A DNA stretch of 64,000 bases from Winslowiella toletana (GTDB lineage: Bacteria > Pseudomonadota > Gammaproteobacteria > Enterobacterales > Enterobacteriaceae), in the NCBI RefSeq assembly GCF_032164335.1, contig NZ_CP134152.1:248001-312000 (forward strand), written 5' to 3'. Of this stretch, positions 1-8,772 are shown piece after piece (positions within the stretch are counted from its first letter, which is position 1; each line of letters begins with the position of its first letter). The notes below the pieces were generated by a model. The model saw only the letters and a list, made by a program, of their open reading frames with translations. It was not told the origin of the DNA and searched no databases. A program made the translations under genes and the position numbers.

Positions 1-1
1 G

Positions 2-1297
2 AGCGATCGTATCGGGCATAAGCGACTGTTTATGACCGGATTACCGCTGTTTGCGCTGGCATCGTGGTGTGCGGCGTTTTCACCCTCAGCGCAGATGCTG
101 ATTGCATCGCGGGTGTTCCTCGCGGTGGGGGCGGCGGCAATGATGCCCGCCACGTTAGCGATTGTTCGTCAGGTATTTATTGATGAAGGTGAACGCGCGA
201 TGGCGATTGGAATCTGGGCGGCGGTAGCCTCTGGTGGTGCGGCACTTGGCCCGGTGTTGGGTGGCGTGATGCTGGAGTATTTCTGGTGGGGATCGGTATT
301 TTTAATCAACGTACCGATTGTACTGATGGTGATTCCCTTTGCCTGGGCGTTGATTCCCGCCGGAAGCAGCAATCAACGTCGACCTTGTGATGTCATCGGC
401 TCGCTGCTGGTGATGGTAGGTCTGGTGGGCGTGATTTATGCGCTGAAAGAGCTGAGTAAAATCGATGTATCGCTGATTACTCTGTTAATCGCGGCGCTGG
501 TGGGCGTATTTTCTCTCGCTTTGTTTGTCCGTCGGCAAAAACATTCAGCGCAGCCGATGATTGATTTCTCACTGTTTCGTAATCGCTATTTTGCCAGCGG
601 CGTCGCCATTGCGGTTATCTCGATGATTGCGCTGACCGGTATTGAGCTGGTACTGACTCAGCGTTTACAGCTGGTACTGGGATTGTCTCCGCTGATGGCG
701 GCGCTGTTTATGTTGCCGGTGCCGGTTGCAGCGGCACTTGGCGCGCCGCTGGCGGGTAAGCTGATGCCGCGCCTCGGCGAGCGCCGCATTATCCTCGGTG
801 GCTTTACCCTGACGGCCTTAGGGATTATCGCTCAGGTGCTGCTGGCTCACAGCGATATGCTTTTGCAGTTGATCAGCCTGTTTATTATCGGCTTTGGTCT
901 CGGCGGCACTTTCACCGCGGCTTCAACGGCGATTATGCTGAACACGCCGGAAGAAAAAGCCGGTATGGTGGCGGCGATTGAAGATGTGGCATGGGAACTG
1001 GGCGGCGTACTTGGCGTAACGCTGCTGGGGGGATTAATGACTGCGGTTTACAGCCACGGGTTAGCTCTGCCGCCGGGAGTGGTTAATGGCAATGGCGCTT
1101 ATGACAGCATTGACGAGGCGTTACGCATTGCCGCTACGCTGAGCAATGATAAAGCTGAAATGTTGGTGCAGCTGGCCCGTAGCGCATTTGATCAGGCTTT
1201 TCTGGCGGTACTGATTGCGGCGGCTGGTTTGCTGATTATCAGCCTGATGGGATTAAAACGCGCGCTGCGCAGGCCGAAAAGAGTCCCGGGCACATAG
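2..1297 (+). CDS. SmvA-like MFS multidrug efflux pump (5' end outside window)
   Basis: Inner-membrane drug/H+ antiporter of the major facilitator superfamily, DHA2 (14-helix) group. The reading frame is open to the left edge, so the N terminus is missing. The first visible residues, SDRIGHKRLF, are the cytoplasmic motif A between helices 2 and 3. This means about 70 residues are lost and the ATG at 32 is internal, not the start. The remaining chain is a run of hydrophobic helices with a GPVLGGVM motif C and ends in a basic tail. The sequence resembles SmvA, the methyl-viologen/quaternary-ammonium efflux protein of Salmonella and Klebsiella; this assignment is by recollection. A nitroreductase gene follows 59 bp downstream on the same strand, which could link detoxification functions. 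Confidence 0.8.
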   Translation, partial: SDRIGHKRLFMTGLPLFALASWCAAFSPSAQMLIASRVFLAVGAAAMMPATLAIVRQVFIDEGERAMAIGIWAAVASGGAALGPVLGGVMLEYFWWGSVFLINVPIVLMVIPFAWALIPAGSSNQRRPCDVIGSLLVMVGLVGVIYALKELSKIDVSLITLLIAALVGVFSLALFVRRQKHSAQPMIDFSLFRNRYFASGVAIAVISMIALTGIELVLTQRLQLVLGLSPLMAALFMLPVPVAAALGAPLAGKLMPRLGERRIILGGFTLTALGIIAQVLLAHSDMLLQLISLFIIGFGLGGTFTAASTAIMLNTPEEKAGMVAAIEDVAWELGGVLGVTLLGGLMTAVYSHGLALPPGVVNGNGAYDSIDEALRIAATLSNDKAEMLVQLARSAFDQAFLAVLIAAAGLLIISLMGLKRALRRPKRVPGT

Positions 1298-1356
1298 TGG
1301 CAAATAGCATTTCGCTCAATCGCCCTAGAATGTCGCCTTAAGCTCAGGAGACAGTT

Positions 1357-2097
1357 ATGAAAAGCGTTGTTGAAGTACTGACAGAACACCGTAGTGACAG
1401 AAGTTTTTTAGAAACGCCGATTGCGGACGAGATCTTAAATAAAGTTATCCTGTCGGCGTATCACGCGCCGACTTCGGTTAACTCGCAGCAGGTATCGGTA
1501 ATCCTCGTTCAGGATAAAGAGCATAAGCAAAAAATTGCGGCATTAGCGGGCGGCCAGCCGTGGATCGCGCGCGCACCGGCATTTCTGATTTTTGTGCTGG
1601 ATATGTATAAAAGCGCACAGGGAATGGCGGCAATCGGTAAACAACAGATTGCACATCAGAGTATTGAGAGCCTGATTTCTGGCGCGACCGATGTTGGCAT
1701 CGCCCTGGCTTCCGCTTTGGCAGCTGCACGTTCGGAAGGATTAGGTGGCGTGCCAATTGGCGGCATCAGAATTAATCCGCAGCAGATGATCGAAATTTTA
1801 GACCTGCCGGAGATGACTTTCCCGGTCGCCGGGATTTCAATTGGTTATGTCGATCAGCCTGCTCATATTAAGCCGCGTCTGCCGCTGGAAACATTTGTAC
1901 ATCACGAGAAGTACAGCACTCAAGGCCTCGTGGAGAAGATTGATAGTTATAATCAGCAACTGACGCAGCACTGGAAAAAGATTGGCCGTACGGAAGGTGA
2001 ATCCTGGAGCGAAAGCGTCAGCAGTTACTATGAGAAGATCTATTTTCCTCAGGTTGCCCCGGCCATCAGGCAACAGGGCTTTGGTACTGATAAATAA
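1357..2097 (+). CDS. NfsA-like FMN-dependent NADPH nitroreductase/oxidoreductase
   Basis: Cytoplasmic flavoprotein of 246 residues in the nitroreductase superfamily, NfsA/FRP branch. The N-terminal HRSDRSF segment (residues 11-17) and the PTSVNSQ stretch near residue 38 are the usual FMN phosphate and ring contacts. The GGVPIGGIR and PVAGISIGY segments are typical of the NfsA fold. The start is supported by CTCAGGAG about 7 bases upstream of the ATG. Members reduce nitroaromatics, quinones or flavins by two-electron transfer; the real substrate cannot be read from sequence. It lies just after an efflux pump and may share its transcript, and it is followed directly by a strong terminator. Confidence 0.8.
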   Translation: MKSVVEVLTEHRSDRSFLETPIADEILNKVILSAYHAPTSVNSQQVSVILVQDKEHKQKIAALAGGQPWIARAPAFLIFVLDMYKSAQGMAAIGKQQIAHQSIESLISGATDVGIALASALAAARSEGLGGVPIGGIRINPQQMIEILDLPEMTFPVAGISIGYVDQPAHIKPRLPLETFVHHEKYSTQGLVEKIDSYNQQLTQHWKKIGRTEGESWSESVSSYYEKIYFPQVAPAIRQQGFGTDK

Positions 2098-2100
2098 CAA

Positions 2101-2127
2101 AAAAACGGAGAGAAATCTCCGTTTTTT
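2101..2127 (+). terminator. Rho-independent terminator after the nitroreductase gene
   Basis: Perfect hairpin with arms at 2101-2111 and 2116-2126 around a GAAA tetraloop. The right arm runs into a T tract. It starts three bases after the stop codon. Confidence 0.9.
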
Positions 2128-2365
2128 ATTGCTGGTTTGCTGCGCTGTTCCGTTTGTTATGTTCACTGCCGGGCCACCCTCCGTTAAGCGTATCCCCCAA
2201 TGGAAGAATCTGAGTTAACCGCTGGAAAAGCAGGAAAACACGCCAAAGCGGTAATTCTCCAGATTTTGCAGATGTTTTTTCATCAGGTTCAGTTGCATAT
2301 CAGGAATTGATGAACCATAGTGACTTGTTACATTTAGAATTGTTTTTAATTATAACAGGTAATTT

Positions 2366-4360
2366 ATGAGTCACATTGCACCAGATAAGCCGGTTAAACG
2401 AAGTCATATTCATCCCCCCGTTTTTTACACATCAGCAATTCTGATCTTTATTCTGGTGGGATTCGCCGCCCTTTTTCCTGAAGTGGCAGACCAACAGCTT
2501 AAGGCATTACAAGGGAGCCTGTTTGCCAATGCCAGTTGGTTTTACATTCTCGCGGTCGCCTTGATCTTATTGAGTGTGGCCTATCTTGGTTTATCGCGTT
2601 ACGGCAACATTAAACTCGGTCCGGACCATGCCCAACCTGATTTCAGCTATGTCTCGTGGTTTGCGATGCTGTTTTCCGCCGGGATGGGTATCGGGCTGAT
2701 GTTCTTTGGCGTCGCCGAGCCGGTGATGCACTACCTGGCTCCGCCGGTTGGAACACCTGAAACCGTTGAAGCCGCGAAAGAAGCCATGCGTATTACCTTC
2801 TTTCACTGGGGGCTGCATGCGTGGGGTATTTACGCCATAGTGGCGTTAATCCTGGCATTTTTCAGCTACCGACACGGCCTGCCACTGAGATTACGCTCGG
2901 CGCTGTACCCGATTATCGGCGATCGTATTAATGGTCCGATTGGCCATGCGGTGGATATCTTCGCGGTGATTGGCACCGTGCTGGGCGTGGCAACCTCACT
3001 GGGCTATGGCGTTTTACAGGTTAATGCCGGGCTGAACCATCTGTTTGGCTTGCCGATTAATCAGACTGTGCAGGTGATTCTGATTGTCGTTATTACCGCG
3101 ATGGCGACCCTTTCGGTGGTATCCGGGCTGGATAAAGGCATCCGTATTCTTTCCGAACTTAATCTGGGGCTGGCGGTATTACTGCTGGTGCTGGTCGGTA
3201 CGCTTGGCCCGACGGTACTGTTACTGAAATCCTTTGTGGAAAATACCGGTGGTTATCTTTCTGAAATCATCAGTAAGACCTTTAACCTGTATGCCTATGA
3301 GCCAAAGTCTAATACCTGGTTAGGAGGATGGACGCTACTCTACTGGGGATGGTGGCTTTCCTGGTCACCGTTTGTCGGTATGTTTATCGCCAGGGTTTCT
3401 CGTGGGCGTACCATCCGCGAGTTTGTTACCGGTGTACTGTTTGTACCGGCCGGTTTTACCCTGCTGTGGATGACGTTTTTTGGTAACAGTGCCATCTGGT
3501 TGATCATGGAAAAAGGCGCTCGCGAACTGGCTAATGTGGTGCAGAATGACCAGGCGCTGGCGCTGTTTAACTTCCTTGAACACTTCCCGTTCGGCAATAT
3601 CCTGTCGTTTATCGCCATGGCGATGGTGGTGGTGTTCTTCGTCACCTCGGCTGACTCCGGTGCAATGGTAGTGGATACGCTGGCGGCTGATGGTACTGAG
3701 AATACGCCGATCTGGCAGCGTATCTTCTGGGCCGGACTGATGGGCGTGGTGGCTATCACTCTGCTGCTGGCGGGGGGAATGAGCGCGCTGCAAACCGTCA
3801 CTATTGCCAGTGCCTTGCCATTCTCAATAATTCTACTGGTCTCAATTTATGGCCTGTTTAAAGCGCTACGTGTTGACGCTTATAAACGCGACAGCCAGCA
3901 GATGACCACTATCGCGCCGACGGCGTCACGTAATCCGATCTCCTGGCAGCAGCGACTGCGCAAAATCGCCTGGTACCCGAAACGCTCTAACGTCAGACGT
4001 TTTATGACCGAGGTGATTCAGCCGGCGATGGAAATGGTGAAGGCAGAGCTGGCAAAACAGGGTACTGTCTCTTCAACCAATGACAGCGAGGACGACCGTA
4101 TTCGTTTCGAGGTGAATATGGGCGAGGACCTTAACTTTGTGTATGAAGTGCGCCTGCGCGCCTATTTGCAACCGGCGTTCGCACTGGCTGGCCTGAAAGA
4201 TGAGGAGCGCGATGAGGAATATAAATATTATCGTGCCGAAGTCTATCTGAAGGAAGGTGGCCAGGATTACGATGTTATGAGCTGGACGCAGGAACAGATT
4301 ATTCACGATATTCTCGACCAGTATGAGAAGCATCTGCACTTTCTGCACCTGGTGCGTTAA
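2366..4360 (+). CDS. betT: High-affinity choline transporter BetT (BCCT family)
   Basis: Proton-driven choline uptake protein of the inner membrane, supplying choline for glycine betaine synthesis under osmotic stress. It has 664 residues, close to the 677 of E. coli BetT. The twelve helices occupy roughly residues 15-510, with the BCCT signature (WTLLYWGWWLSWSPFVG) around residues 323-339. A long hydrophilic C-terminal domain of about 150 residues follows; in this family it senses osmolality. No betIBA genes lie beside it, so the oxidation enzymes must be encoded elsewhere or choline is used otherwise. The 268-bp gap upstream is free of genes. The ribosome site before the ATG is weak (ACAGGTAATTT). 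Confidence 0.9.
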   Translation: MSHIAPDKPVKRSHIHPPVFYTSAILIFILVGFAALFPEVADQQLKALQGSLFANASWFYILAVALILLSVAYLGLSRYGNIKLGPDHAQPDFSYVSWFAMLFSAGMGIGLMFFGVAEPVMHYLAPPVGTPETVEAAKEAMRITFFHWGLHAWGIYAIVALILAFFSYRHGLPLRLRSALYPIIGDRINGPIGHAVDIFAVIGTVLGVATSLGYGVLQVNAGLNHLFGLPINQTVQVILIVVITAMATLSVVSGLDKGIRILSELNLGLAVLLLVLVGTLGPTVLLLKSFVENTGGYLSEIISKTFNLYAYEPKSNTWLGGWTLLYWGWWLSWSPFVGMFIARVSRGRTIREFVTGVLFVPAGFTLLWMTFFGNSAIWLIMEKGARELANVVQNDQALALFNFLEHFPFGNILSFIAMAMVVVFFVTSADSGAMVVDTLAADGTENTPIWQRIFWAGLMGVVAITLLLAGGMSALQTVTIASALPFSIILLVSIYGLFKALRVDAYKRDSQQMTTIAPTASRNPISWQQRLRKIAWYPKRSNVRRFMTEVIQPAMEMVKAELAKQGTVSSTNDSEDDRIRFEVNMGEDLNFVYEVRLRAYLQPAFALAGLKDEERDEEYKYYRAEVYLKEGGQDYDVMSWTQEQIIHDILDQYEKHLHFLHLVR

Positions 4361-4370
4361 TTACCGTGAT

Positions 4371-4396
4371 ATCGCCCGCGTTAGCGGGCGATTTTC
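4371..4396 (+). terminator. Terminator between convergent betT and the TetR gene
   Basis: Hairpin ATCGCCCGC / GCGGGCGAT (4371-4379 and 4384-4392) with a 4-base loop, followed by TTTTC on the plus strand. It begins 10 bases after the betT stop codon. The minus strand has no T run, so it serves betT best. Confidence 0.8.
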
Positions 4397-4397
4397 A

Positions 4398-5093
4398 TTA
4401 CGGCCGCAGGCCGTTGATTAACAGAGCAACCACGTGTTTCGCCAGCTGGCTGGCATCGGGCTGGCTTCCCGATGGCTGACTTAATACCCGGGCAGAGGCC
4501 ATCGGCAAAAAAGTGAGCCCGAACAGTGAGATAAAAATCAGTTCCGGATTAATATCGGCATTCAGTTTTCCCTCTTGCTGCCAGCGAGTCAGAGACTGCA
4601 AAGAGGCCTTTCTCTGGCTGTCGCCGTAATGCTCTTCCATCCGCTTTTTCAACATTCCGCTGTCGCTGATAATCTCCCGCACCCACAGTGGAGCGAACCA
4701 TTCATGCTTAACCGAGATATCAATAAACTGCTCGGCAAGCTGCGTTAACGTCGCGACCGGATCGGCATCAGGATCCTGAAACAGATTGCGAAAAGAGGAG
4801 CGGATAGGCAAAAAACGTTCTTCAATCAGCACATCGAGCAGCTGCTCACGGGTATTGAAGTAGTAATGCAGCATCGCTGGCGTGACGCCCGCTTCACGGG
4901 CGATCAGGGTTAATGGTGTATCGGCAATTCCCTGACGGGCAAACAGCGTCAGCGCGGTTTCCAGCAGCAATGCACGGCGATCCGCACCTTTTGCTCCTCC
5001 GGCAGGTCGACCCGGTTTTCGCGGAGAAATACCTGAATTATCAAGTGTTTCAATCTTAGTCTTCGCCGGTTTTACGCTTTTTTTACTCGCCAT
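4398..5093 (-). CDS. TetR/AcrR-family transcriptional regulator of the adjacent efflux pump
   Basis: DNA-binding repressor of 231 residues. A Lys/Arg-rich tail of about 38 residues precedes the TetR helix-turn-helix domain, which spans roughly residues 38-90. The recognition helix lies in the TPAMLHYYFNTREQLL segment. The C-terminal two thirds form a helical ligand domain of unknown specificity. The gene is divergent from the DHA2 efflux pump, and an inverted repeat in the 85-bp gap is a good operator. By analogy with tetR/tetA-like pairs it probably represses the pump and itself until a drug binds. Family assignment is firm; target and inducer are inferred. Confidence 0.85.
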   Translation of the reverse strand: MASKKSVKPAKTKIETLDNSGISPRKPGRPAGGAKGADRRALLLETALTLFARQGIADTPLTLIAREAGVTPAMLHYYFNTREQLLDVLIEERFLPIRSSFRNLFQDPDADPVATLTQLAEQFIDISVKHEWFAPLWVREIISDSGMLKKRMEEHYGDSQRKASLQSLTRWQQEGKLNADINPELIFISLFGLTFLPMASARVLSQPSGSQPDASQLAKHVVALLINGLRP

Positions 5094-5136
5094 GGGTTAT
5101 GCGATCCATTGACCAGAGATAAATTTTACCCATATA

Positions 5137-5156
5137 TTAATTACCTTGTTAATTAA
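5137..5156. promoter_or_regulatory. Probable TetR-type operator
   Basis: Perfect inverted repeat TTAATTA-N6-TAATTAA (5137-5143 and 5150-5156) in the gap between the divergent TetR gene and the efflux pump. The size and symmetry suit a TetR dimer. Its position 22 bases before the pump ATG favours a repressor role. Confidence 0.6.
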
Positions 5157-5178
5157 TATCAAGCAGGTTACTAACGCG

Positions 5179-6693
5179 ATGACAGCGCATCACTCTTCTT
5201 CGACAGCAAGCGATAAACCGGCCATCCCTCCGGCTCCGTCGATACGGCTGCTGTTTTCGGCATTGCTGCTGGTCATGCTGTTGGCAGCACTGGACCAGAC
5301 GATTGTATCCACCGCGCTGCCGACCATTGTTGGCGAACTCGGCGGGCTGGAAAAGTTATCGTGGGTGGTGACGGCCTATTTACTCTCATCGACCATCGCG
5401 GTGCCGCTGTATGGCAAATTTGGCGATCTGTTTGGCCGTAAGCGGGTGCTACAAATCGCGATTATGATATTCCTGCTTGGCTCGGTACTCTGCGGGCTGG
5501 CGCAAAATATGACTCAGCTGATTCTGATGCGCGCATTGCAGGGGTTAGGCGGCGGTGGATTAATGGTGGTAACGATGGCGGCGATTGCCGATGTGGTGCC
5601 GCCCGCCGACCGTGGTCGTTATCAGGGCTTATTCGGTGGCGTGTTTGGGCTGGCAACGGTGGTCGGGCCGCTGATCGGCGGCTTTCTGGTGCAACATTTC
5701 TCCTGGCACTGGATTTTCTTTATTAATTTACCGCTCGGCCTGGTTGCGCTGCTGGTGATTGGTGCGGTATTTCAGCCGCAGGCGACTAAAATTAAGCATG
5801 AGATTGACTACCTGGGGGCGCTCTATCTGGCCGGTGCGCTGACCTGCATCATTCTGTTTACCACCGAGGGGGGGTCGGTAATGCCCTGGGATTCGGGCCA
5901 GCTCTGGTGCATTCTGGCTTTCGGACTGGTCTGCCTCGGCGGTTTTATTTACGAAGAGCGGTTGGCGGCGGAACCGATTATCCCATTGCATCTTTTTCGT
6001 CAGCGCACCTTTTTACTCGGCTGCCTGATAAGCTTAATTATTGGTATGGCGCTGCTGGGCTCGGTGACTTTTTTGCCGCTTTATTTGCAGGTAGTCAAAG
6101 GTTCGACTCCTTCAGAAGCCGGCATACAGCTGCTGCCGCTAATGGGCGGGTTGTTAATGACCTCGGTGATTAGCGGAAGGATTATTAGTAAAACCGGTAA
6201 ATACCGGCTGTTCCCGATTGCCGGCACCTTACTGGCACTGGTCGCGATGCTGCTGTTGGGCACGCTGAAAAATACCGACGCCATGTCGAGGCTGTATCTG
6301 TATATCGCGCTATTAGGTTGTGGTTTAGGCATGGTGATGCAGGTATTGGTGCTGGCGGCGCAAAACAGCGTTGAGCCGAAAGAGATTGGCGTGGCGACCT
6401 CAAGTACTTCGCTGTTTCGTTCCATCGGTGGTTCGATTGGTGTAGCCGCATTTGGCGCGGTGTTTACCCATTCACTGCAAACGCGTTTAATGGCGCTGAT
6501 ACCAGAGGGAACCGCCTTACCACAGGCGATGGGGGCAGAAGCGATTCGTCAGTTGCCTGATGGCATACAAGCTGATTATCTTGCGGCATTCGGCGGCGCG
6601 ATCCATAACGTTTATCTGATTGCGGGTTGTGTGATGGCGGTGGCTTTTTTGCTGTCGCTGTTTATTAAAGATCAGCCGCTGCGCGCGCACTGA
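5179..6693 (+). CDS. DHA2-family MFS drug efflux transporter (EmrB/QacA-like)
   Basis: Inner-membrane drug/proton antiporter with about 504 residues and a predicted 14 helices. Helix 1 carries the LDQTIVSTALPTI motif (D1) typical of 14-helix exporters. Motif A (GKFGDLFGRKRVL) follows helix 2, and motif C (GPLIGGFLVQH) lies in helix 5. An in-frame TTG exists at 5146, but it falls inside the inverted-repeat operator, so the ATG at 5179 is preferred. The divergent TetR gene is its likely regulator. The substrate range is not readable. Hydrophilic residues SSSTASDKPAIPPAP precede the first helix. Confidence 0.85.
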   Translation: MTAHHSSSTASDKPAIPPAPSIRLLFSALLLVMLLAALDQTIVSTALPTIVGELGGLEKLSWVVTAYLLSSTIAVPLYGKFGDLFGRKRVLQIAIMIFLLGSVLCGLAQNMTQLILMRALQGLGGGGLMVVTMAAIADVVPPADRGRYQGLFGGVFGLATVVGPLIGGFLVQHFSWHWIFFINLPLGLVALLVIGAVFQPQATKIKHEIDYLGALYLAGALTCIILFTTEGGSVMPWDSGQLWCILAFGLVCLGGFIYEERLAAEPIIPLHLFRQRTFLLGCLISLIIGMALLGSVTFLPLYLQVVKGSTPSEAGIQLLPLMGGLLMTSVISGRIISKTGKYRLFPIAGTLLALVAMLLLGTLKNTDAMSRLYLYIALLGCGLGMVMQVLVLAAQNSVEPKEIGVATSSTSLFRSIGGSIGVAAFGAVFTHSLQTRLMALIPEGTALPQAMGAEAIRQLPDGIQADYLAAFGGAIHNVYLIAGCVMAVAFLLSLFIKDQPLRAH

Positions 6694-6710
6694 TAGCGGA
6701 ATGGCAGGAT

Positions 6711-6737
6711 TGGCGAGCGGTGCAACACCGCTCGCCA
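6711..6737. terminator. Hairpin between convergent efflux pump and ahr
   Basis: Perfect 12-bp stem (6711-6722 with 6726-6737) and a 3-base loop between two convergent genes. No T run follows on either strand, so it may stabilise mRNA ends or act as a weak bidirectional terminator. Confidence 0.5.
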
Positions 6738-6745
6738 GAGTGAAA

Positions 6746-7762
6746 TCAGAAATCCGCTTTCAGCACGACACGGTAATTGGCTTTACCGGCACGGACATGA
6801 TCCAGTGCATCATTGATTTTCGACATTGGGAAAAACTCGACCTGCGGCGCGATATCGCGACGTGAAGCCAGTTTCAGCAGCGAACGCAGCTGGCCTGGTG
6901 AGCCGGTTGAAGAACCCGTTACCGCTTTATCGCCCATAATCAAATCAAACGCCTGAACCTGGAACGGCTTCATCACGGCACCGACGGTATGGAATTTACC
7001 TTTTGGTGCCAGCGCATCAAAGTAAGGTTTCCAGTCGAGATCCACTGCCACGGTGCTGAGAATCAGATCAAAGCGGCCAGCCTGCTTCTTCAGTTCTTCT
7101 GCATCGCGGCTGTTGACGACTTCATCGGCACCCATATCAAGAATCGACTGCTTTTTGCTGGCAGTGGAGCTGAATGCCACCACTTCTGCGCCAAGGGCAC
7201 GCAGCAGCTTAATTGCAATATGGCCAAGGCCGCCAATGCCGATTACGCCAACCCGGCTGGTGGCCGTGATATTGCTCATCAGCAGCGGTTTAAACACCGT
7301 AATGCCACCGCACAGCAGTGGGCCTGCGCTGGCTGCATCCAGTTTTTCCGGTAATGGAATCACCCACTGCCAGTCGGCACGCAGCTTCTCAGCAAAACCA
7401 CCGTGATTAAGGATGGTCGGGGTGGTGCCCTGCTGGCAGTTAACCTGCTCGCCATTAATACAGGCATCACAGTGCTGACAGCTTTTCGCCGTCCAGCCGA
7501 TACCAACACGTTGTCCAATGGATAAGCCTTTATTTTTGGCGGCTTCACCCAGTGCGGACACGCGACCAATCACTTCATGGCCGGCAATGGTCGGATAGCT
7601 GGAAATGCCCCATTCATTATCAATCATCGACAGGTCAGAGTGGCAAACGCCGCAGTATTCGACCTCAACCTCAACTTCCTCTGCACTCAGCGCGCCCGCA
7701 TCGTACTCGTACAATTCCAGAGCCTTACCGGCTTCCATAGCTGCGTAGCTTTTGATTTTCAC
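6746..7762 (-). CDS. ahr: NADPH-dependent zinc aldehyde reductase Ahr (YjgB)
   Basis: Cytoplasmic medium-chain alcohol dehydrogenase of 338 residues that reduces a range of aldehydes to alcohols. Catalytic zinc ligands are visible as Cys40 in CGVCHSD, His61-Glu62 in AGHEV, and the Cys of LLCGGITVF. The four structural-zinc cysteines are 95, 98, 101 and 109. The Rossmann motif [12 protein letters not shown] follows near residue 174. Length and sequence match E. coli Ahr (339 residues) along the whole chain, including the terminal YRVVLKADF. It stands alone, convergent with the efflux pump. The 198-bp gap on its promoter side separates it from a divergent isomerase gene. Confidence 0.88.
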   Translation of the reverse strand: MKIKSYAAMEAGKALELYEYDAGALSAEEVEVEVEYCGVCHSDLSMIDNEWGISSYPTIAGHEVIGRVSALGEAAKNKGLSIGQRVGIGWTAKSCQHCDACINGEQVNCQQGTTPTILNHGGFAEKLRADWQWVIPLPEKLDAASAGPLLCGGITVFKPLLMSNITATSRVGVIGIGGLGHIAIKLLRALGAEVVAFSSTASKKQSILDMGADEVVNSRDAEELKKQAGRFDLILSTVAVDLDWKPYFDALAPKGKFHTVGAVMKPFQVQAFDLIMGDKAVTGSSTGSPGQLRSLLKLASRRDIAPQVEFFPMSKINDALDHVRAGKANYRVVLKADF

Positions 7763-7960
7763 ACTTCACCTCAGATTCAGTTTTTGGTTCAGATAACAGT
7801 GTAGCGGCTTGGGCCGGGCAATGAGTGTCCGCAATGGCTGTTTTCGCCAGGGCGGCGCAGAATTTTAGGTGAAATATTTATTTTATTGACATAAAAAATC
7901 GACATGTTCATTTTATTACGATGCCACGAGGATTAACTGAAAGCGTAGCGAGGATAAAAA

Positions 7961-8740
7961 ATGGCGAGTTACACGTTATCGGTCTGTGCGGAAATGGTCT
8001 TTTTGAAGTTACCGTTTATCGAGCGGGTGAAGCGTATCGACAGGCTGGGATTTGGTGTGGAGATCTGGAACTGGGCCAATAAAGATATTGATGCGCTGGT
8101 GGCGACCGGTGCGCGCTTCACCTCCATGACCGGCTATTTGTCCGGTAATCTGACTGACGACCGGCAGATTGCCGCGTTACTGAACAGTGCTGAACAATCG
8201 CTGGCGGTGGCGCAGCGGCTCAATTGCCCCGGACTCAATTTGCACGGCACCGGCCTTGATGAAAAAGGATTACCGGTTAAGCCGGTCGAAGCGGTGAGTG
8301 GCGCGATGTGGTTAAAGGCGCGTCAGACCCTGAGCCAGCTGGCCGCAATGGGAGAGAAAGCCGGAAAAGTTTTTACGCTGGAAAACCTTAATACTGCGGT
8401 TGACCATCCCGGCACGCCATTTGCCAAAGCCAGTGATACCCTGGCGCTGGTTGAAGCGGTGAACAGTCCGGCCCTGAAAATGAATCTCGACCTTTATCAT
8501 GCGCAGATTGGTGAAGGCAACCTGATCGCGTTGCTGAAGCGCAGTGCGCCAGCAGTTGGTGAGATTCAGGTCGCGGATGTGCCGGGCCGTTATCAGCCGG
8601 GAACCGGTGAAATTAACTATCGCGCCATTGCCCGCGTGCTGAATGAGATCGATTACCGTGGCGTGGTGGCGCTGGAAGGCTGGGCGCTGGGTGACGACGT
8701 GGAAGCGTTGGAACAGTTCCGCGACTGCTTTAGTGGCTAA
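7961..8740 (+). CDS. Hydroxypyruvate isomerase-family TIM-barrel protein
   Basis: Cytoplasmic sugar isomerase of 259 residues in the Hyi branch of the xylose-isomerase-like TIM barrels. The expected metal ligands and catalytic acids are present: Glu141 (TLENLN), Asp177 and His180 (LDLYHAQ), Gln203 (IQVADVPGR) and Glu239 (ALEGWA). The segment RYQPGTGEINY is characteristic of hydroxypyruvate isomerases. Family members interconvert hydroxypyruvate and tartronate semialdehyde or act on related 2-keto sugars. No glyoxylate carboligase or tartronate semialdehyde reductase gene lies nearby. It faces the Gfo/Idh/MocA operon, so a role in the same sugar pathway is plausible. GAGG eight bases upstream supports the start. 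Confidence 0.75.
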   Translation: MASYTLSVCAEMVFLKLPFIERVKRIDRLGFGVEIWNWANKDIDALVATGARFTSMTGYLSGNLTDDRQIAALLNSAEQSLAVAQRLNCPGLNLHGTGLDEKGLPVKPVEAVSGAMWLKARQTLSQLAAMGEKAGKVFTLENLNTAVDHPGTPFAKASDTLALVEAVNSPALKMNLDLYHAQIGEGNLIALLKRSAPAVGEIQVADVPGRYQPGTGEINYRAIARVLNEIDYRGVVALEGWALGDDVEALEQFRDCFSG

Positions 8741-8746
8741 TCGATG

Positions 8747-8766
8747 CGCCCCGCCGCAGCGGGGCG
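8747..8766. terminator. GC-rich hairpin between convergent genes
   Basis: Arms CGCCCCGC and GCGGGGCG (8747-8754, 8759-8766) with a 4-base loop, between two facing stop codons. No T tract follows on either side, so terminator function is uncertain. Confidence 0.5.
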
Positions 8767-8772
8767 GCAGTA

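Noticed and set aside
8747-8766. GC hairpin as a full intrinsic terminator
   Set aside because: No T run follows on either strand, so it is kept only as a low-confidence bidirectional hairpin.
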